Assembly: GCA_048498515.1 (NCBI GenBank)
Contig: JBEHXV010000002.1
Location: 152,030-216,029, forward strand
Source of the DNA: UBA4416 sp048498515
GTDB lineage: Bacteria; Bacteroidota; Bacteroidia; B-17B0; Aurantibacillaceae
Reading direction: 5' to 3'
DNA length: 64,000 bases
Of this stretch, positions 43,540-53,268 are shown piece by piece. The notes below the pieces were generated by a model. It was not told the DNA's origin. It did not search any database and saw only the letters and a list, made by a program, of their open reading frames with translations. Position 1 is the stretch's first letter, and every line of letters starts with the position of its first letter. A program made the translations under genes and the position numbers.

Positions 43540-44566
43540 AAAATCAATTTGGACAAGCATTACGGGCGGCCTTACTTCGGCAGCGCCTGTTTTACTCTCA
43601 TGCTGCAAAAGCGGCGCGTGTATTGGGGTTTGCGCCAGCCCTGTGGCTTCGCTATTTGGCATATCGTCGGCGGCAATGGCTAACTCACCCTGGATAGCTG
43701 CTTTGGAACCGCTGCTGATTGCTGTTAGCGCAGTATCGTTTACTATCTCTTACTATTCGCTTTATGTTCTGCCAAAATTGGCCTGCGCCACTCCGCAAGG
43801 TTGCGCCTGCGAACCAACAGCAAAAGAAAAACGCCGTACAAGGATTAATAAGTTTGTGTTTTGGCTGGGGCTGATTCTTAGCATTGGTTTCCTTACCTAC
43901 TTTGAATACTCAAAATATCAGCAGGCAAGCATGGCAGCTTCTGAGTGTTCGCCAACAGGCTGTGAAGAGCCTTCTGAGGAATGCTGCTCATCAGGCGATT
44001 CTACGGCTTGTACTACTACATCTGCAGCTGATTCTACGTCTTCCTGCTGCGAGGATGGTGCTGCCTGTGAAAAGGATAATAGAAAGATCTCGTCGCAATC
44101 AACAATTACCTGTCCTAAATGCGCACATAAAAAAACTGAGACATTGCCAACGGAAGTTTGTTTACTAAGCTATACCTGTGAGAATTGTAAAACGGTATTG
44201 CATCCTAAAGCCGACGACTGTTGTGTTTTCTGCTCCTATGGCGATCATAAATGCCCTTCCAAACAACCGGCAAACATGAGCTGCAAACTTACAAGCCCCG
44301 AACTCCAAAAACGAAAAGAAACCGTTTTAGCAGACTTGCGAAAACAGGTTATTGAAAAGAAAGAACTGAAAAATGGCTATGCTTTTAAATTTAAAAGCAC
44401 TGATAAAATGCTCGAACAGCTGAATGAATTTATAAAAACCGAGCGGCAGTGCTGCGATTTTTTCACATTCGGCCTTTCAGTGTCAGGAAATGCTGCGTGG
44501 CTGGAATTAACCGGAGAGGATGGAGTGAAGGATTTTATAAGCACTGAGCTGGGGTTGCTTCCTTAA
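43529..44566 (+). CDS. Three-module Cys-rich metal transport fusion (MerT-like)
   Basis: 345 residues from the ATG at 43529, inside the end of the aquaporin gene. Module 1 (1-130) has three helices with paired Cys (LLSCCKSGACIGVC), similar to mercury transporters. A Cys/Ser/Thr-rich linker follows (135-185). Module 2 (190-250) holds CPKCAHKKTETLPTEVC and DDCCVFCSYGDHKCP, a zinc-ribbon-like unit found as a small separate protein near metal genes. Module 3 (250-345) begins MSCKLTSPELQ and contains TERQCCDFFTF; it too is found alone in other Bacteroidota to my recollection. The likely task is moving a thiophilic metal (mercury, or possibly arsenic) from membrane to cytoplasm; this is inferred. 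Confidence 0.7.
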   Translation: MESKKSIWTSITGGLTSAAPVLLSCCKSGACIGVCASPVASLFGISSAAMANSPWIAALEPLLIAVSAVSFTISYYSLYVLPKLACATPQGCACEPTAKEKRRTRINKFVFWLGLILSIGFLTYFEYSKYQQASMAASECSPTGCEEPSEECCSSGDSTACTTTSAADSTSSCCEDGAACEKDNRKISSQSTITCPKCAHKKTETLPTEVCLLSYTCENCKTVLHPKADDCCVFCSYGDHKCPSKQPANMSCKLTSPELQKRKETVLADLRKQVIEKKELKNGYAFKFKSTDKMLEQLNEFIKTERQCCDFFTFGLSVSGNAAWLELTGEDGVKDFISTELGLLP

Positions 44567-44581
44567 ATTCTTTTTGTACAT

Positions 44582-44914
44582 TTGTTAACGTTGAAAAAGG
44601 CATTTTACATATTGTTTACCATTTATTTTGTTTCGCTTATTGTGGCTCCCTGCGGCGATAAGGACGATTGTAATGATAACAACAAAAGCGAACTGTGCCA
44701 AAGCCAGCACCCCGAACATCAAAACGAACGGCACCAGGATGAGGGCTGCACGCCTTTTTGTGTTTGCTCCTGCTGCGCGGCGCATTTTTTAATTAACGAT
44801 TTTCAGCCCCTGAGCGGGCAAATATCTCTCATCCATACCGTTTACCCGGCTCCTAAAGAAGCCGCAACTACTTCGGCTATTATTCCTGTTTGGCAGCCGC
44901 CAAAGGTTGCTTAA
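44582..44914 (+). CDS. DUF6660 family protein
   Basis: 110 residues starting with TTG at 44582, as no ATG is available before the first hydrophobic segment. The N-terminal helix (FYILFTIYFVSLIVAPCG) is followed by His/Cys-rich stretches (QHPEHQNERHQDEGC, FCVCSCCAAHFL). This is the family usually found directly ahead of CusA/CzcA-type genes in Bacteroidota. It is probably an exported small metal-binding protein. A 9-bp hairpin lies between it and czcA. Confidence 0.78.
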   Translation: MLTLKKAFYILFTIYFVSLIVAPCGDKDDCNDNNKSELCQSQHPEHQNERHQDEGCTPFCVCSCCAAHFLINDFQPLSGQISLIHTVYPAPKEAATTSAIIPVWQPPKVA

Positions 44915-44918
44915 TTGC

Positions 44919-44962
44919 AGCAGCATTTCATTTCTTAAAAACAGCGCACGCTTAATGCTGCT
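44919..44962 (+). promoter_or_regulatory. Hairpin before czcA (attenuator or weak terminator)
   Basis: AGCAGCATT (44919-44927) and AATGCTGCT (44954-44962) are perfect complements with a 26-base loop. There is no strong T-run after it, so it may modulate rather than stop transcription. Confidence 0.4.
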
Positions 44963-45018
44963 TTGCTATGGCCTATAGGGCTGTTCCTGCGCTATCCATT
45001 ATTTTTTAAATCGTAATT

Positions 45019-48000
45019 ATGTTTGATAAACTCATAGGTTTTTCAATCAAAAACAAAATGGTAATAGGCCTGTTTACCATTGCTTTGATTGTTTGGGGTA
45101 TCTATTCCTTAAAAAGATTACCCATTGATGCCCTGCCTGATATTACTAATAACCAGGTAACGGTTATTACCACAGCCCCAACCGTGGCGGCGCAGGAAAT
45201 GGAAAGTTTTATTACCAATCCGTTGGAAATTGCCATGTCGAACCTGCCCGATGTAAAGGAGATCAGGTCTATTTCCCGATCCGGCCTCTCGGTTATTACC
45301 GTTGTGTTTGATGATGGGGTGGAAACGTATAAAGCCCGGCAGCTGGTATCTGAAAAGATCAGCCAGGCAGCGGGCGAAATACCCGAAGGCCTGGGCAAGC
45401 CACAACTAGGCCCCATTACTACCGGACTGGGCGAAATTTACCAATACACCCTGCACGCCAAAAAAGGCTATGAGAGCCGCTATTCTGCGCAGGAGCTACG
45501 CACCATGCAGGATTGGATGGTGCGCCGCCAGCTGGCAGGTGTGCCCGGCATTACCGAAGTAAGCGCATGGGGTGGCGAAGTAAAGCAATACGAGGTATCG
45601 CTTGATCCCGCCCGGCTTAACGCCATGAACGTTTCTATTACCGATGTGTTTAATGCACTGCACCAGGGTAACGAAAACACCGGCGGCGCTTACATTGAAA
45701 AAGGCCCCAACGTATCGTTTGTGCGCGGCATAGGCATGGTAAAAACAAAAGAGGATATTGAGAACATTGTTGTTTCCACCCGCAACAACATTCCTATTTT
45801 AATACGCGATATTGGCTTGGTAGTGTTTGGCAGTGCCCCGCGCTATGGCGCTATTACACGCAACGGCGAGGGCGAAGTAGTGGCCGGCATTACGCTGATG
45901 CTAAAGGGCGAAAACTCAAGCAAAGTAATTGAAGCCGTTAAAACACGCATGGCCGAAATACAAAAAACACTGCCCGAAGGTGTGGAGATTGACCCCTACA
46001 TAGAGCGCTCGGCTTTGGTTAAAAGAGCCATTAGCACCGTAGAGCGCAACCTTATTGAAGGCGGCCTTATTGTTATTTTTGTGCTGGTGCTGCTGCTTGG
46101 CAACCTGCGCGCCGGTTTGGTTGTAGCGTCTGTTATTCCGCTGGCTATGCTGTTTGCCATTGCCATGATGAATTTATTTGGCGTATCGGGCAACCTGATG
46201 AGCCTGGGTGCTATTGATTTTGGATTGATTGTGGATGGGGCTGTGATTATTGTAGAAGCCACCGTGCACCACATAGCCGGGCGCAGGCGCGATGTAATGC
46301 TTACGCAGGAAGAAATGGACACCGAGGTGTACGATGCCGCTACAAAGATCAGGAGCTCGGCAGCCTTTGGTGAAATTATTATTATGATCGTTTACCTGCC
46401 CATTCTTGCCCTTGTTGGCATTGAGGGCAAAATGTTTGGCCCTATGGCGCAAACCGTAGCCTTTGCTATTTTGGGCGCGCTTATTTTATCGCTTACCTAT
46501 GTGCCAATGGCTTCTGCTTTATTCCTGAGCAAACAGCCGCACCACAAGCGCAATATCTCCGACCGCATTATGGAGTTTTTTGAAAGGCTGTATATGCCTG
46601 TGATTACCCGCGCTATTCGGCGTAAGGCAATTATTGTTGTTTCGGCGCTGGCATTGTTTGTAGTTAGCCTTGTTATGTTCCTTAACATGGGCGGCGAGTT
46701 TATACCAACGCTTGAAGAAGGCGATTTTGCCATAGAGTTTGCCATGATGCAGGGTACCTCATTAAAGCAAATGACCGAAACTACAGGCAAGGCCGAGAAG
46801 ATCCTCAAAACCAAATTCCCCGAAGTAAGCCAGGTGGTATCGCGCATTGGGAGTGCCGAAATCCCTACTGACCCTATGGCCATGGAGCGCGCCGATATTA
46901 TGGTGGCCATGAAGCCAAAAGATGAATGGACGAGTGCAGAAACAAAAGAAGAAATGATGGAAAAAATGGAAGAAGAGCTATCAAAAGGCCTTGTGGGAGT
47001 AAACCTAGAGATTACCCAGCCCATACAAATGCGCTTTAATGAATTAATGACCGGCGTGAGGCAGGATGTGGCCATTAAAGTGTATGGCGATGATATGGAT
47101 GTGCTGGCCACCGAAGCCGATAAAATTGCTGCGGCCATTAGCGGCGTAAAAGGTGTGGGCACGCCTAATGTAGAAAAAGTAACTGGCCTGCCACAAATTA
47201 CAGTTAACTACCGCCGCGATAAGCTGGCGCAATACGGCATTAAAATATCCGAGGTTAATCAAACCATTGCTGCCGCTTTTGCAGGCGAAGCTGCGGGCGT
47301 AGTGCTGGAAGGCGAAAAGAAATTTGACCTTGTGGTACGCTTCAATAAAAACTTTAGGCAGGATATTGCCGACCTGAGCCAGCTGTATGTGCTTACCGAT
47401 AACGGCATTAAAATTCCCCTTAACCAGATTGCCGATGTAAGCTACCAGGATGGCCCTGCCCAGGTATCGCACGATAACACCAAGCGCCGCATTGTGGTGG
47501 GCTTTAATGTAGATGGCCGCGATGTGGAAAGCGTGGTAAAGGAAATTCAAAGCCTGCTGGATAAGCAGGTAAAGCTGCCACCGGGCTACCACATTACTTA
47601 CGGCGGGCAGTTTCAAAACCTAACCGAAGCTAAAGAGCGCCTGTCTATTGCAGTTCCGGCAGCCTTGCTGCTCATTTTTATGCTGCTGTTTTTTACCTTT
47701 CATTCCTTCAAGCAGGCATTTCTTATTTTCACTGCTATTCCGCTGTCGGCCATTGGCGGGGTGTTTGCGCTCTATTTGCGCGGCATGCCGTTTAGCATTT
47801 CCGCAGGTGTAGGCTTTATTGCCTTGTTTGGTGTGGCGGTGCTTAACGGCATTGTTCTTATTGGCTATTTTAACCAGTTGCAAAAAGAAGGTATTACCGA
47901 TGCGGTACAGCGGGTGCTTACCGGTGTAAAAGTGCGGCTCCGCCCTGTGATTATGACGGCTGCCGTGGCCTCGCTGGGCTTTTTGCCAATGGCCTTATCG

Positions 48001-49374
48001 CATGGGGCCGGTGCCGAGGTGCAAAAGCCGTTGGCAACGGTTGTAATTGGCGGCCTTATTAGCGCCACGCTGCTTACCCTTATTGTGCTGCCGGTGCTTT
48101 ACCTGCTGTTTGAAAAAATGAAGCCCAGCGCCATTAAAGCTGCTGCACCATTGGTGCTGCTGTTTGTATTATGCGGCAATACTGGCAGGGCGCAAAGCAA
48201 TGCAGCGCTCAACACCTGGATTGCAGAAGGATTAAAAAGCAACAAATCGGTTTTAGCCGCCGAGGCCGAAATTAAAAGCAGCCAATACCTGCGCAAAGCC
48301 TCGGGCGAAATTCCAAAAACCAGCATTGGGCTTACCTACGGGCAATACAACAGCTTTGCCAAAAAGGATAATAACCTGATGATTACGCAAAGTATTCCCT
48401 TTCCAACGCTGATGATGGCACGGTCGCAATTAGCGGGCGCGGTGGTAGAAAGCAACCAGCTGCGCAAAAAGCTAACCGAGGCCGAGGTGGTTTACCAGGT
48501 GAAGGAGATCTATTTTCAATGGCTGAATTACAACCAGCGCCGTGAGCTGCTCACTGCCCGCGATAGCTTATACAAGGGCGTGGCAAAGGCCTCTGCATTG
48601 CGTTATAAAGCCGGTGAAAGCAACCTGCTCGAAAAATCGCTGGCCGAGGCCAAAAGCAAGGAAACAGAAAATCAACTGCTGCTTATTGACAATGAGATTA
48701 AAGCCCTGGCTGCCCAGTTGAAAGCATTTACGGGGCTGCAAATTTCGGCGCTCGATAATAGCATGCCCGAAGAAGCCACGCTGGCTATAAAGGTAGATTC
48801 AGCAGCTGCGGCTGCCAACCCTTATGTTCAGTACCTGAAACAGCAGATCGTTATAGCTGAAAATCAAAAGAAGGTTGATAAGAACGCCCTACTGCCCGAT
48901 ATTACGGTAGGCTATTTTAATCAAACCCTTTACGGTGTGCCTTATGGCAACGATGCCACCGCACCGCTGGCAACGTATAGCAATCGCTTTCAGGGCTTTT
49001 CCGCTGGCATTACCATACCTTTATGGTTTGGCCCGCAGGCCTCTAAAATAAAATCGGCAGAGTATGCCCGGCAAACCGCCGAGCTGCAGTTTCAGCAGTC
49101 GCAAAATAGCGCCATGGCCCAGTTAGAAGCTGCCTATGCCCAATACCTGAGCGCAGAACAATCGCTCCGCTATTATAAAGAAACAGGGCTGGCTAATGCT
49201 ACTCTCATTACAAAGCAAAGCGCATTGGCTTACAGCAAGGGAGAGATCAGCCTGAACGAGCATTTTATGAATTTACGGCAGGCCGATGAGATAAAAGAAG
49301 GCTACCTGCAAACGCTATTAGAATACAACAAGCAAATTATTTCACTTGATTTTTTAACCGGCTCTACCAAATAA
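45019..49374 (+). CDS. czcA: CzcA/CusA-type heavy-metal RND pump fused to TolC-type outer membrane factor
   Basis: 1451 residues. Residues 1-1035 are a complete HME-RND pump with the twelve helices in two halves; the TM4 proton-relay signature DFGLIVDGAVIIVEA is present, as are the porter repeats and GVRQDVAIKVYG. From about 1040 there is a signal-like helix (APLVLLFVLCGNTGRAQS) and then a TolC/CzcC-type outer membrane factor (about 1060-1451, YQVKEIYFQWLNYNQRRELL, long helices). The pump and outer channel are therefore one chain, a form known in Bacteroidota. The signal-like segment suggests the second part passes the inner membrane before folding in the periplasm. It is likely to export divalent cations (Co/Zn/Cd) or Cu/Ag. 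Confidence 0.93.
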   Translation: MFDKLIGFSIKNKMVIGLFTIALIVWGIYSLKRLPIDALPDITNNQVTVITTAPTVAAQEMESFITNPLEIAMSNLPDVKEIRSISRSGLSVITVVFDDGVETYKARQLVSEKISQAAGEIPEGLGKPQLGPITTGLGEIYQYTLHAKKGYESRYSAQELRTMQDWMVRRQLAGVPGITEVSAWGGEVKQYEVSLDPARLNAMNVSITDVFNALHQGNENTGGAYIEKGPNVSFVRGIGMVKTKEDIENIVVSTRNNIPILIRDIGLVVFGSAPRYGAITRNGEGEVVAGITLMLKGENSSKVIEAVKTRMAEIQKTLPEGVEIDPYIERSALVKRAISTVERNLIEGGLIVIFVLVLLLGNLRAGLVVASVIPLAMLFAIAMMNLFGVSGNLMSLGAIDFGLIVDGAVIIVEATVHHIAGRRRDVMLTQEEMDTEVYDAATKIRSSAAFGEIIIMIVYLPILALVGIEGKMFGPMAQTVAFAILGALILSLTYVPMASALFLSKQPHHKRNISDRIMEFFERLYMPVITRAIRRKAIIVVSALALFVVSLVMFLNMGGEFIPTLEEGDFAIEFAMMQGTSLKQMTETTGKAEKILKTKFPEVSQVVSRIGSAEIPTDPMAMERADIMVAMKPKDEWTSAETKEEMMEKMEEELSKGLVGVNLEITQPIQMRFNELMTGVRQDVAIKVYGDDMDVLATEADKIAAAISGVKGVGTPNVEKVTGLPQITVNYRRDKLAQYGIKISEVNQTIAAAFAGEAAGVVLEGEKKFDLVVRFNKNFRQDIADLSQLYVLTDNGIKIPLNQIADVSYQDGPAQVSHDNTKRRIVVGFNVDGRDVESVVKEIQSLLDKQVKLPPGYHITYGGQFQNLTEAKERLSIAVPAALLLIFMLLFFTFHSFKQAFLIFTAIPLSAIGGVFALYLRGMPFSISAGVGFIALFGVAVLNGIVLIGYFNQLQKEGITDAVQRVLTGVKVRLRPVIMTAAVASLGFLPMALSHGAGAEVQKPLATVVIGGLISATLLTLIVLPVLYLLFEKMKPSAIKAAAPLVLLFVLCGNTGRAQSNAALNTWIAEGLKSNKSVLAAEAEIKSSQYLRKASGEIPKTSIGLTYGQYNSFAKKDNNLMITQSIPFPTLMMARSQLAGAVVESNQLRKKLTEAEVVYQVKEIYFQWLNYNQRRELLTARDSLYKGVAKASALRYKAGESNLLEKSLAEAKSKETENQLLLIDNEIKALAAQLKAFTGLQISALDNSMPEEATLAIKVDSAAAAANPYVQYLKQQIVIAENQKKVDKNALLPDITVGYFNQTLYGVPYGNDATAPLATYSNRFQGFSAGITIPLWFGPQASKIKSAEYARQTAELQFQQSQNSAMAQLEAAYAQYLSAEQSLRYYKETGLANATLITKQSALAYSKGEISLNEHFMNLRQADEIKEGYLQTLLEYNKQIISLDFLTGSTK

Positions 49375-49381
49375 CACCGAT

Positions 49382-50749
49382 ATGAAAACGATATTAAAAA
49401 CCATAAGCAAATACACCTTCATCAGCGCCTTGTTGCTGGTGCTTTTGAGCGGCGCCGCTTGCTCTACAAAAGATAAAGGAAAAGAAGAAACCGAAGCGGC
49501 AGACTCGTGCGCAAACCCAGGCGCAAAAGAAACTGTGCTAAGCAAAGAGCAGTACGAAAGCGCCGGTATTGAAACCAGTGCCATGGAAACCAAGAGCCTG
49601 AACGACATTTTGAAAGTAAACGGCAAGCTGGACGTACCACCGCAAAACCTCATTTCCATTAGTGCGCCTTTAAGCGGCTTTCTAAAATCAACCGAAATGC
49701 TTGAGGGCATGCACGTAAAAAAGGGCGAAGTGCTGGCGGTAATGGAGCATCCTGAAATAGCCCAGCTGCAACAGGATTTTATTGAAGCAAAAAGCCGCTA
49801 CGATCTTGCCGAGCAGGATTTAAAGCGCCAGCAGGACCTGAATAAAGAAAATGTAAACTCAGCAAAAGTATTGCAGCAGGCCACCAGTGAGTTTAACATT
49901 GCCCAGGCCAGGTACAGGGCGCTGGAAGAGCGCATCAGGATGGCCGGTATTAATAAAAGCAGCGTACTGGCTGGTAATATCTCCGGTTCTATAACCATTA
50001 TATCGCCTATTAATGGCTATGTTACAAAGGTTAACGTAAACATTGGCAAAATGGTAAACCAGCAGGATGTAATGTTTGAGATAGTAGATACCGAGCACCT
50101 GCATGCCGAACTCACCGTTTTTGAAAAAGACATTACAAAAATACGGGAAGGGCAAAAAGTGCGCTTTACGCTGGCAAATAATCCCGATAAGGAACTTACC
50201 GCCACCGTTCACCTTATTGGCCGAGCCTTCGACGAATCGCGGAGCGTGCGCATTCATTGCCACCTCGATAAAGAAGATAAGGAATTGCTGCCCGGCATGT
50301 TCATTAACGCCGTAATTGAACTGGATGGCAAGGAAGTAAAATCGGTGCCGGTAGAAGCCATTGTGCGCGAAAACGACAAGCAATACATTTTTATTAAAGA
50401 AGATGAAAAAAGCTGCGGTAAGCACCAGCTTTGCACCGAGCATGAATATTGCCCGCTGGAAGAAGATTGCCCGGAACACCCCGATTGTGAAGTGCATGAG
50501 AAATGCAAAAACAAAAAAGATTGCCCGCATAAAGAATGTACGGCGCATGAGAACTGCAAAGAAAAATCGGAACTGGCTGGCTACCGCTTTAAAACTGTTG
50601 AGATTAAAACCGGTGCTACCGATGGAAAATATGTAGAAGTAAAACCGCTGGGCGAGATAGGCGAAGATGCAGAAATAGTAACAAAAGGCGCCTTTTTTAT
50701 TCTTTCACAAATAAAAATGAGCGGCACGCTGGATGCCTGCTGCCAATAA
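49382..50749 (+). CDS. czcB: RND periplasmic adaptor (CzcB-like) with CxxHxx hexad insert
   Basis: 455 residues. A lipoprotein-like signal (LLSGAACSTK) precedes the adaptor: the barrel-sandwich hybrid (ISISAPLSGFLKSTEML, GMHVKKGEVLAVMEH), a coiled hairpin (about 125-185), the second half ISPINGYVTKVNVNIG, and a beta-barrel ending VEAIVREND. Between the barrel and the final membrane-proximal domain lies an insert (about 345-392) with nine Cys spaced almost every six residues and six His, forming repeats of C-x2-H-x2. No such insert is usual in CzcB. It should bind several metal ions. It directly follows czcA (7 bp). Confidence 0.9.
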   Translation: MKTILKTISKYTFISALLLVLLSGAACSTKDKGKEETEAADSCANPGAKETVLSKEQYESAGIETSAMETKSLNDILKVNGKLDVPPQNLISISAPLSGFLKSTEMLEGMHVKKGEVLAVMEHPEIAQLQQDFIEAKSRYDLAEQDLKRQQDLNKENVNSAKVLQQATSEFNIAQARYRALEERIRMAGINKSSVLAGNISGSITIISPINGYVTKVNVNIGKMVNQQDVMFEIVDTEHLHAELTVFEKDITKIREGQKVRFTLANNPDKELTATVHLIGRAFDESRSVRIHCHLDKEDKELLPGMFINAVIELDGKEVKSVPVEAIVRENDKQYIFIKEDEKSCGKHQLCTEHEYCPLEEDCPEHPDCEVHEKCKNKKDCPHKECTAHENCKEKSELAGYRFKTVEIKTGATDGKYVEVKPLGEIGEDAEIVTKGAFFILSQIKMSGTLDACCQ

Positions 50750-50756
50750 AAGCGCT

Positions 50757-51191
50757 ATGGCAACAGAACTGGAAAAGCGACTTACTGCACAAGGCATCAG
50801 GCCAACGGCTATGCGTTTGCTGGTGCTGGAATACCTTGAAAAGCAGGAACATTCCGTTAGCCTAAACGACATAGAAGCAGGCATGAGCCACTCCGACCGG
50901 ATCACTCTGTACCGCACCCTCAAAACCTTCCAGGAAAAAGGGTTGGTGCACCAAATTGACGATGGCACCGGCTCGGCCAAATTTGCCCTGTGCTTTGACG
51001 AATGCGAAAGCACCGGCCACCACGATCTGCACATTCATTTTTATTGCAATGCCTGTAAAGAAACCTACTGCCTGCCCAAAACGCATGTGCCCGAAATTTC
51101 ACTGCCTGCAAAATTCCAGCTACAGGAGATAAACCTGATGGCAAAAGGCACCTGCGAAAAATGCAATCCGGTTGCAAAACAAGGCAGGTAA
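50757..51191 (+). CDS. Fur family transcriptional regulator
   Basis: 144 residues from the ATG at 50757, 7 bp after czcB (a longer reading frame from 50733 overlaps czcB and is less likely). The N-terminus has the winged helix LTAQGIRPTAMRLLVLEYLE, DRITLYRTLKTFQEKGLVHQ. The dimer domain has the metal-binding HHDLHIHFYCNACKETYC and the C-terminal CEKC zinc pair. It could be Zur-like or a peroxide or cadmium sensor; the target metal is not clear. Position between the CzcB and P-type ATPase genes implies it controls this efflux block. Confidence 0.85.
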   Translation: MATELEKRLTAQGIRPTAMRLLVLEYLEKQEHSVSLNDIEAGMSHSDRITLYRTLKTFQEKGLVHQIDDGTGSAKFALCFDECESTGHHDLHIHFYCNACKETYCLPKTHVPEISLPAKFQLQEINLMAKGTCEKCNPVAKQGR

Positions 51192-51216
51192 TTTTGTTGT
51201 ATAAAAACTTAAGAAA

Positions 51217-53256
51217 ATGATTAATATCGATCCGCAACATAAACACACCTACGATGCAAAAGGAAACATGACCTGTTGCTCCCTTGAGGAAAAGGTATAT
51301 AACAATGCAAAAGCAAAGGATGTAAGAGGTGATGGACATACCCATGAGCACGAACAGGATCACGACCATGAGCACGATCATGGCGGCGAAGGCGAAATAC
51401 TTGGTGTAAAGCAATACATTCCCGCCATTGGCAGCTTTGTATTGTTGATGCTGGGCATAGCTTTCGATAACTGGCTTAAACCAACCTTTTTTACCGGCTA
51501 CCTGCGCCTGGGCTGGTATTTGGTAGCTTATGTTCCGGTTGCTTTCCCAGTATTGAAGGATGCCGTTAAAGCTATGGCAACCGGCGAAATCTTTACCGAG
51601 TTTCTTTTAATGACACTTGCCACCGTTGGCGCGTTTTCCATTAAAGAATATCCCGAAGGCGTAGCCGTGATGCTTTTTTACGCTATTGGTGAGCTGTTCC
51701 AGTCGGCTGCGGTAAACCGCGCAAAACGAAATATAAAATCCCTACTCGATATTCGGCCCGACAAAGCTACCGTTATCAGAAATCAGGCCGTTGAAGTGAA
51801 GCCCGAAGAGGTACAAATTGGCGAGATCATCCAGGTAAAAGCCGGTGAAAAGGTAGCATTGGATGGCACTCTACAGTCCGAAGGCGGTTCCTTTAATACA
51901 GCAGCGCTTACCGGCGAAAGCCAGCCCAGTAGCATTGCCAAAGGCGAAACCGTTCTGGCAGGCATGATTAATCTGGATAAGGTGATTGAAATAAAAGTCA
52001 CCAAAAAGTTCGCAGAAAGTTCCTTGGCCCGTATTCTCGAAATGGTGCAGAATGCCAATTCCCGCAAAGCGCAAACGGAACTGTTCATTCGCAAATTTTC
52101 AAAAATCTACACACCGGTTGTGGTTTTCCTTGCGCTGACTGTTTTGTTCCTGCCTTATTTTTTTGTGGAGCATTATGTTTTTTCCGAATGGCTGTACCGC
52201 TCATTGATTTTCCTTGTTATTTCCTGCCCCTGCGCGCTTGTGGTATCTATCCCGCTGGGCTATTTTGGCGGCATTGGTGCAGCGTCCCGCAACGGCATTC
52301 TGTTCAAAGGCTCTAATTACCTCGACTTGCTCACCAAAGTAAACACGGTAGTAATGGACAAAACCGGTACGCTTACAAAAGGCGTATTCAAAGTGCAGGA
52401 AGTAAAGCCTGTGTCTTTATCGCCCGACGAATTTGTTTCCATTGTTGCAGCCGTCGAATCGCAATCTACGCACCCCATAGCCAAGGCCATTGTAGAGCAT
52501 GCAGGAAGTGCTGTTCAAAAACAAGGCAGCAATGCCGAAGAGATTTCGGGGCATGGACTGAAAGCCGAAGTAAACGGCGCAACCGTGCTGGCCGGTAATA
52601 CCAAATTGCTCAAAAAATTCAATATTGCTTATCCGGCAGAAATTGAGCAAGTAACCGATACCATTGTAGTAGCTGCAATCAATAACCAATATGCCGGTTA
52701 CATTACCATTGCCGATGAGATTAAGGAAGACAGCGCCGAAGCCGTAAAAAGCCTGCACGCGCTCAATATAAAAACGGTAATGCTTTCAGGCGACAAGCAG
52801 CAGGTGGTAGATAAGGTTGCCAAAATATTGAATATTGATGCAGCTTTTGGGAGCTTGCTGCCTGAGAACAAAGTAGAAAAAGTAGAAGAACTGAAAAAAG
52901 ATAACACGCGTGTAATTGCCTTTGTTGGCGATGGCATTAACGATGCACCTGTTTTAGCCCTTAGTGATGTAGGCATTGCCATGGGCGGCTTAGGCAGCGA
53001 TGCAGCTATTGAAACTGCCGATGTGGTTATTCAAACCGATCAGCCCTCAAAAATTGTGACAGCCATTAAAATAGGTAAAGCCACTAAGCGCATTGTATGG
53101 CAGAATATTGGGATTGCCTTCGGAGTAAAGGTAATTGTACTGGCTTTGGGTGCCGGAGGCGTAGCTACCATGTGGGAGGCCGTATTTGCCGATGTAGGCG
53201 TAGCGCTACTGGCTATATTAAACGCAGTTCGTATTCAGAATAAAAAATTTAATTAA
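51217..53256 (+). CDS. Heavy-metal translocating P-type ATPase (ZntA/CadA-like)
   Basis: 679 residues. P1B-ATPase motifs: the SCPCALVV metal channel site, the phosphorylation site DKTGTLTKG, the STHPIAKAIVEH (HP motif) and GDGINDAPVLALSDVGIAMG hinge. The N-terminal 65 residues lack an HMA domain but are strongly His-rich (HTHEHEQDHDHEHDH) plus TCC, a soluble metal-collecting tail. The CPC motif fits Zn/Cd/Pb or Cu transport; Zn/Cd is favoured by the late-helix Asp in FADVGVALLAIL (inference). It lies 25 bp after the Fur-type regulator and 12 bp before the last island gene. Confidence 0.93.
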   Translation: MINIDPQHKHTYDAKGNMTCCSLEEKVYNNAKAKDVRGDGHTHEHEQDHDHEHDHGGEGEILGVKQYIPAIGSFVLLMLGIAFDNWLKPTFFTGYLRLGWYLVAYVPVAFPVLKDAVKAMATGEIFTEFLLMTLATVGAFSIKEYPEGVAVMLFYAIGELFQSAAVNRAKRNIKSLLDIRPDKATVIRNQAVEVKPEEVQIGEIIQVKAGEKVALDGTLQSEGGSFNTAALTGESQPSSIAKGETVLAGMINLDKVIEIKVTKKFAESSLARILEMVQNANSRKAQTELFIRKFSKIYTPVVVFLALTVLFLPYFFVEHYVFSEWLYRSLIFLVISCPCALVVSIPLGYFGGIGAASRNGILFKGSNYLDLLTKVNTVVMDKTGTLTKGVFKVQEVKPVSLSPDEFVSIVAAVESQSTHPIAKAIVEHAGSAVQKQGSNAEEISGHGLKAEVNGATVLAGNTKLLKKFNIAYPAEIEQVTDTIVVAAINNQYAGYITIADEIKEDSAEAVKSLHALNIKTVMLSGDKQQVVDKVAKILNIDAAFGSLLPENKVEKVEELKKDNTRVIAFVGDGINDAPVLALSDVGIAMGGLGSDAAIETADVVIQTDQPSKIVTAIKIGKATKRIVWQNIGIAFGVKVIVLALGAGGVATMWEAVFADVGVALLAILNAVRIQNKKFN

Positions 53257-53268
53257 AAAACATACGTC

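Noticed and set aside
46497..47162. Long antisense frame (221 codons) within czcA
   Set aside because: Shadow of the high-GC czcA coding sequence; composition is unlike a protein and no motif is seen.
49859..50548. Antisense frame of 229 codons within czcB
   Set aside because: Mirror of the Cys/His-rich czcB sequence; no family features, no own promoter.
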